43,806 nt of DNA, taken from positions 1 to 43,806 of the forward strand of contig NZ_AOLI01000028.1 in NCBI RefSeq assembly GCF_000336955.1, read 5' to 3'. This document shows, in pieces, positions 40,535-43,806 of this stretch; the first letter of the stretch is position 1; every line of letters begins with the position of its first letter. The position numbers were made by a program, and so were the translations under genes. The notes below the pieces were generated by a model. The model did no database searches, was not told the origin of the DNA, and saw nothing but the letters and a program-made list of their open reading frames with translations. Source of the DNA: Haloferax larsenii JCM 13917 (GTDB taxonomy: Archaea > Halobacteriota > Halobacteria > Halobacteriales > Haloferacaceae).

Positions 40535-41224
40535 CTACACCCCCACGAGTGCTTCGACGTCGTCGAGAACTGTGGTGGGGTTCGGTGGGTCGCCGGCGTA
40601 CGAACGCTCCACTACGCCTTCGTCGTTGACGAGGAGGATGAGACCGCTGTGGAGAAACGGCATCTCGGCTCCTTCCTCGTGTTTGTACGCCTCGCCGAAG
40701 GTGTCCTCGACGACGGTTCTCGCTCGCGTTGGTGACTCGGGGCGCAGGAGATAGCAGTTCCCGAGGTCGTACTCGAGGCCGCGTTTCGCACCCCACGTCC
40801 GGAGTCTGGTTGGCGTGTCGTGTTCCGGGTCGAACGAGATGCCAGCGACGGCGATTTCGTCGGTGAAACCGGCGTCAGCAGCGTGGGCTTGCACGTGGAC
40901 GAGGTTCTGTCCGAGATTGAGACAGATGCCGTCACACCGGGTGTAGACGAACGTCAAGAGCAGATGACGCTCGCCGACGAACTCCCGGGTCGAGACCGGT
41001 CGGTCGTGGACGACGCCGGGGACGGTGACGGCCGGCAGTTTCTCGCCGTAGATTGGATACGGCAGGTCGGCTTCGACGAGTTTGTCATAGTTCTCCGGCG
41101 GGTCCAAGGTGACGTTTGCTGGTCGGTCGCGTCCGGAGAGGCACCCGGCGACGCCGATGGTTGCAGCGACGCCAGCCGCCCGCAGCACTGTTCGTCGGCT
41201 GACGGGGCGTGATGGTGTAGTCAT
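40535..41224 (-). CDS. SCO1/SenC-family copper chaperone lipoprotein
   Basis: A 229-residue SCO protein. It has a Tat signal with a lipobox (VSRRTVLRAAG ... VAGC, Cys28). The copper and thiol site is Cys97-x3-Cys101 (FVYTRCDGICLNL) plus the distal His192 (MPFLHSGLILLV). SCO proteins load copper into the CuA site of haem-copper oxidases or act as thiol reductases. Its ATG overlaps the cupredoxin stop codon by four bases. Confidence 0.93.
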   Translation of the reverse strand: MTTPSRPVSRRTVLRAAGVAATIGVAGCLSGRDRPANVTLDPPENYDKLVEADLPYPIYGEKLPAVTVPGVVHDRPVSTREFVGERHLLLTFVYTRCDGICLNLGQNLVHVQAHAADAGFTDEIAVAGISFDPEHDTPTRLRTWGAKRGLEYDLGNCYLLRPESPTRARTVVEDTFGEAYKHEEGAEMPFLHSGLILLVNDEGVVERSYAGDPPNPTTVLDDVEALVGV

Positions 41225-41832
41225 GATTCTTCTGTGGGTGTGGTGCTCTCGTTCGACAGCAACGAGTGCGTCTGGTCGTTCAACTCCTCGATTCTGGTTC
41301 GCGCGATTCGCGGGAGTTCAGACTGCGGCGGTCGAAGCGCGGGCTGTGCCTCCGGGTCGAGTTCCGGCCATCCGACGACGACGCGGCCGACGTTTCCAAT
41401 CTGCTCGTGGGCCGTACAGACAGCCTGTGTGTCGACGTAGTCGTACACCCCCGGAGTGTCGAAGGTCCGTTCGAACGTCTCGCCCACGGAACTCATCGTG
41501 TCGCTGGCCCACGGTTCGGTGCCGGGTGGGAGACGGTCCGGACCGTAGGTGTCTGGATGGTACGCCGTCGAGTCGTGGTCGCCGGAGTGGAGCGTCCAGA
41601 CGACGGTCCCACCGACTGCGACGTGGGCCAGACGGGGTTCGAACTTCGGCGTCGGTCGGGATGTCATCGTGACCTCCACCCGCGATGGGAGGCCCGAGTC
41701 GCTCGCTTTGGGAGCAGCCCCGTCGCCGCCCGGCTTCGACCCTCCGAGGCAGCCTCCCAGTACGCCCGTGACGAGGACGCCCCCAGTTGTCGAGAGTAGT
41801 CGCCGCCGTGTGGTGGGTGAGATGGAGGTCAT
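41221..41832 (-). CDS. Cupredoxin-like lipoprotein with Asn at the axial ligand position
   Basis: A 203-residue protein with a twin-arginine signal and lipobox (Cys28 in GVLGGC), then a cupredoxin fold (about 55-155). The likely type 1 copper ligands are His86 (LHSGDHDSTAY), Cys139 and His142 (QAVCTAHEQIGNVG). The axial position eight residues after the Cys, normally Met, is Asn147. The C-terminal 45 residues are an extra tail. It is first in the SCO-TlpA-CcdA operon and probably accepts copper or electrons outside the cell. The ATG at 41830-41832 directly precedes the signal peptide. Confidence 0.87.
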   Translation of the reverse strand: MTSISPTTRRRLLSTTGGVLVTGVLGGCLGGSKPGGDGAAPKASDSGLPSRVEVTMTSRPTPKFEPRLAHVAVGGTVVWTLHSGDHDSTAYHPDTYGPDRLPPGTEPWASDTMSSVGETFERTFDTPGVYDYVDTQAVCTAHEQIGNVGRVVVGWPELDPEAQPALRPPQSELPRIARTRIEELNDQTHSLLSNESTTPTEES

Positions 41833-42016
41833 CGGTACAGCTAGCCCTTCGCGAGCACGTTCGATTAAGAGACGCAGCGATTCCGAGGGTGGAAGAACGG
41901 TATCGAATATGTTCGTCCTCCACAACATTGAGAGACATTATCTAGCAAGCATTCTATATATGTTATGAATAACGAAACTGGTATGAATACGACCACGCAT
42001 ATTACTACCTAGAACC

Positions 42017-43264
42017 ATGAGCGTGAGCCTTCAGAACCTCAAACAGGCCGACGTATCAGCGCTCGCGACGACGCTCAAGAACGCTGGTATCGCCGGGGCG
42101 GGCGGTGCTGGGTTCCCGACGCATGCGAAGTGGGAGCGTATCGACGAGGTGTCGTCCCTCTTGATGAACCACCAGGAGAGCGAACCGAACTACTACATCG
42201 ACAAATGGCTCGGCGACGCGCACGCCGAACTGTACGCCGAGTTCTTCGAGTTACTTCTGGAGAACACGGTCGACCTCGTCGTCGTGTGTGCGAAAGAGTC
42301 GAAGCGAGACGACTGGATGGAGAACTTCGAGGCCGCGGCCGACCCGACGGTGTACCTCCCGGATGACCTGCCGATAGACGCCTCCGAGGAGTCGGGAATC
42401 GTCGTCGCGTACACCGACGATAGATACGAGTACGGAATGGAGAGCGTGCTGCTCCGCATCGTGGCTGGCGTCGCCTTACGCGACGAGTTGCCGATGGACA
42501 AGGGCTGGCTCGTCCAGAACACCGAGACGGTGTTGAACATCTACCGGGCGCTGGAGAGTGGGAAGTCGGTGACGCACAAGTACGTCCACGTGGACGGAAA
42601 CGTGCCCCACCATCGCTTCCTGAAGGTTCCGGTCGGAACTCCGGCGTCGGCCCTGCTCGAAGCCGCCGGGCGGTCACCTGACGACCTCCGGGATGACGAG
42701 GTTCTCGCCGACGGTGGGCCCGGGTGGTGCTTCGAAATCGAGGAGTCCCCGGACGAGTTCGGCATCACCAAACGCACCAACTGTCTGCTCGTCCTCGACG
42801 AAGACGAGGCCGAAGAGAACACGCTGGGCAACGAACGAATCAACGTCCTCAAGGCACGCGATTGGCCCGGAAACCACGAGACTGAGCCGACTACTCTCGA
42901 ACCCGACGAGGCCCGCGTCCCGCTTCTCACCAACCCGAACTTCGGGTCACTCGTCGACCAGAGCCGACCAATCGTCGACGTCGGCGACACGGTCGAAGCG
43001 GGAGAGATGATTTCCGTTCCGGGACAAGCGGGCATCAGCAACGCCCAGCACGCGCCGTTCGACGGAACGGTCACGGAAGTAACTGAGACGCACGTCGTCG
43101 TCGGCCGCGACGCGGCGGACGTGGGTGCCTCGGGTGGTCGCATCCTCGAACACGACCACAAGGTCTACTGGACCGCGTGCGCGGAGTGCGGTGCATACAT
43201 CGCACGTCCCGAGTGGGAACACCTCGGAGCGAGCACAGAGTACGTCTGTCAGGACTGCCGCTGA
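42017..43264 (+). CDS. RnfC/NuoF-like protein with C-terminal zinc ribbon
   Basis: A 415-residue protein related to the NuoF/RnfC/PduS group. The N-terminal flavin-site glycine motif is GIAGAGGAGFPTHAKW (24-39). The later ESEPNYYIDKWL matches the family's ECEP block but with Ser for Cys. A SLBB-like part follows (VPVGTPASALLEAAG) and then a biotinyl-like sandwich (RPIVDVGDTVEAGEM, PFDGTVTEVTETHVVVG). There are no CxxCxxC iron-sulfur motifs. Instead the end has CAEC and CQDC, a zinc ribbon. It may bind FMN and serve in electron transfer, but partners are not evident; the divergent redox operon is the closest hint. Confidence 0.8.
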   Translation: MSVSLQNLKQADVSALATTLKNAGIAGAGGAGFPTHAKWERIDEVSSLLMNHQESEPNYYIDKWLGDAHAELYAEFFELLLENTVDLVVVCAKESKRDDWMENFEAAADPTVYLPDDLPIDASEESGIVVAYTDDRYEYGMESVLLRIVAGVALRDELPMDKGWLVQNTETVLNIYRALESGKSVTHKYVHVDGNVPHHRFLKVPVGTPASALLEAAGRSPDDLRDDEVLADGGPGWCFEIEESPDEFGITKRTNCLLVLDEDEAEENTLGNERINVLKARDWPGNHETEPTTLEPDEARVPLLTNPNFGSLVDQSRPIVDVGDTVEAGEMISVPGQAGISNAQHAPFDGTVTEVTETHVVVGRDAADVGASGGRILEHDHKVYWTACAECGAYIARPEWEHLGASTEYVCQDCR

Positions 43265-43332
43265 GCCGAGTCGCTCTCGATGGCTCTCACGCTGAAGGCG
43301 TCACTGTGTGCCCGCCGTCGTCAGTGCAGCCG

Positions 43333-43491
43333 TCAGTCCGAGACCGGTCGCGTCTCGTCGGAGCGAATCCACGCGTTCGGATTCTTCGTGTCGCAGATGA
43401 CGAACGCGCGGCCGTCTTCATAGCCAGTCAAGTCGTCGAACGTGGAAACCGACTGCAGGTCGGTCACCGATTCTCGTGATTCAGTACGCAT
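43333..43491 (-). CDS. 52-residue haloarchaeal small protein
   Basis: A 52-residue protein reading MRTESRESVTDLQSVSTFDD then LTGYEDGRAFVICDTKNPNA and WIRSDETRPVSD. The central GRAFVICDTKNPNAWIRSD resembles short haloarchaeal proteins that end in a conserved N-A-W-I-x-S-D block; I recall the family but not a firm name. Function is unknown. It converges with the RnfC-like gene. Confidence 0.68.
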   Translation of the reverse strand: MRTESRESVTDLQSVSTFDDLTGYEDGRAFVICDTKNPNAWIRSDETRPVSD

Positions 43492-43612
43492 TGATAGATG
43501 TGTCCAGAGTGTCCTGTGACGGACGGTCTGGCGGGTATCACGTTCGAATCAACTCTGACAGAAAAACACTGTGACTAGGGGTGTGTAAGGAGATTATACG
43601 AAATCGAGGAGA

Positions 43613-43651
43613 ATACCTGACTCTTTAGGGTCAGGATGAATCCGACAAAAT
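43613..43651 (+). repeat. Hairpin resembling the left end of an IS605-type element
   Basis: An 8-bp stem (CCTGACTC / GGGTCAGG, one G-T pair) with loop TTTA at 43616-43635 is followed by ATGAATCCGACAA. The complete element at 5116 has an 8-bp hairpin followed by AGGAAGCCGACAA at its left end. The region is also AT-richer than the rest of the window. Confidence 0.5.
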
Positions 43652-43725
43652 CCTACACGAACCCCCTTCGATGGCATTCCTGAGTTTCCAAAATCCGCAG
43701 TTCCAAGTATTGTAACTTCATATCA

Positions 43726-43806
43726 ATGAGTAAGGTCAGGTCGGAACGGAGCGATTCCGAACTGCCTTCGGAGGCGGTCTACCCGCCACTAATGAGACAG
43801 TATCCG
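43726..43806 (+). CDS. Partial frame at the right edge, possibly IS-encoded
   Basis: An open frame of 27 codons (begins MSKVRSERSDSELPSEAVYP) runs off the end of the window. Its start is about 90 bases after the left-end-like hairpin, the same distance as tnpB in the complete element. Too little is present to name a family, and the frame may be a chance opening. Confidence 0.35.
   Translation, partial: MSKVRSERSDSELPSEAVYPPLMRQYP

Noticed and set aside
1-43806. A CRISPR array or prophage
   Set aside because: No regularly spaced direct repeats with unique spacers and no phage structural, integrase or packaging genes were seen.

Overview
The window is haloarchaeal and most likely from Haloferax. 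The DNA is GC-rich, the proteins are strongly acidic, start codons are often GTG, and many genes have a TATA-like box about 25-32 bases before the start codon (leaderless or nearly leaderless mRNAs). Secreted proteins carry twin-arginine signals with lipoboxes. Marker genes include a fused double histone, RPA with several OB folds, NucS, ribosomal protein L10e and azf (haloarchaeal glucose-6-phosphate dehydrogenase). From memory, the order zinc-finger protein, M29 aminopeptidase, gapB, pgk, gapA, rpl10e, nucS ... azf ... rpa2, histone, hdaI, cca matches the Haloferax volcanii chromosome from about HVO_0476 to HVO_0523. I could not run a comparison. The first 18 bases are leftover Illumina adapter, so the window appears to be a draft contig.

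Layout. 0-5 kb: a truncated methyltransferase, a zinc-finger protein, two tandem beta-propeller lipoproteins and an M29 aminopeptidase. 5.1-6.5 kb: a TnpB-only IS605-type element sits in the divergent promoter region between the aminopeptidase and gapB. 6.6-16.7 kb: a core block with both GAPDHs, phosphoglycerate kinase, a phosphoesterase, Hsp20, a RimK-like ligase, L10e, a glutamine amidotransferase, NucS, a flavin-binding-fold protein and an MFS transporter. 16.8-19.6 kb: a small regulatory island with two paralogous winged-helix proteins, two CPxCG zinc-ribbon microproteins, a second flavin-fold protein and a Bat-type regulator with a cysteine cluster.

20-24.3 kb: two tRNA-Phe genes enclose a DUF2270 protein and a tandem cold-shock pair; beyond them lie SRPBCC and VanZ proteins and tRNA-Val. 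Several of these tRNAs are followed by partial copies of their own 3' ends. 24.3-32.7 kb: a DUF192 protein, an ABC exporter, a creatininase-family hydrolase, a poly-glutamate protein, Nudix-mptD, azf, a Bat-type regulator, a DUF309 protein, a zinc-ribbon protein and tRNA-Arg. 32.9-38.7 kb: a lipoprotein, then a leaderless small ORF coupled to rpa2, the histone gene overlapping a histone-deacetylase-family gene, the CCA enzyme, two intron-containing tRNA-Asn genes and a CAU tRNA.

38.8-43.8 kb looks more accessory. It has a lower-GC membrane protein, a compact overlapping operon (cupredoxin lipoprotein, SCO, TlpA thioredoxin, CcdA), an RnfC/NuoF-like protein that lacks iron-sulfur motifs but carries a zinc ribbon, a short conserved-looking protein, and an AT-richer end that resembles the left end of a second IS605-type element.

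The best candidates for something undescribed are: the repeated copying of tRNA 3' ends downstream of tRNA genes; the HTH/zinc-ribbon/flavoprotein island with a shared promoter element; the leaderless small ORF coupled to rpa2; and the cupredoxin (Asn at the axial ligand position)-SCO-TlpA-CcdA operon beside an unusual RnfC-like protein. No CRISPR array, rRNA or complete prophage was seen.
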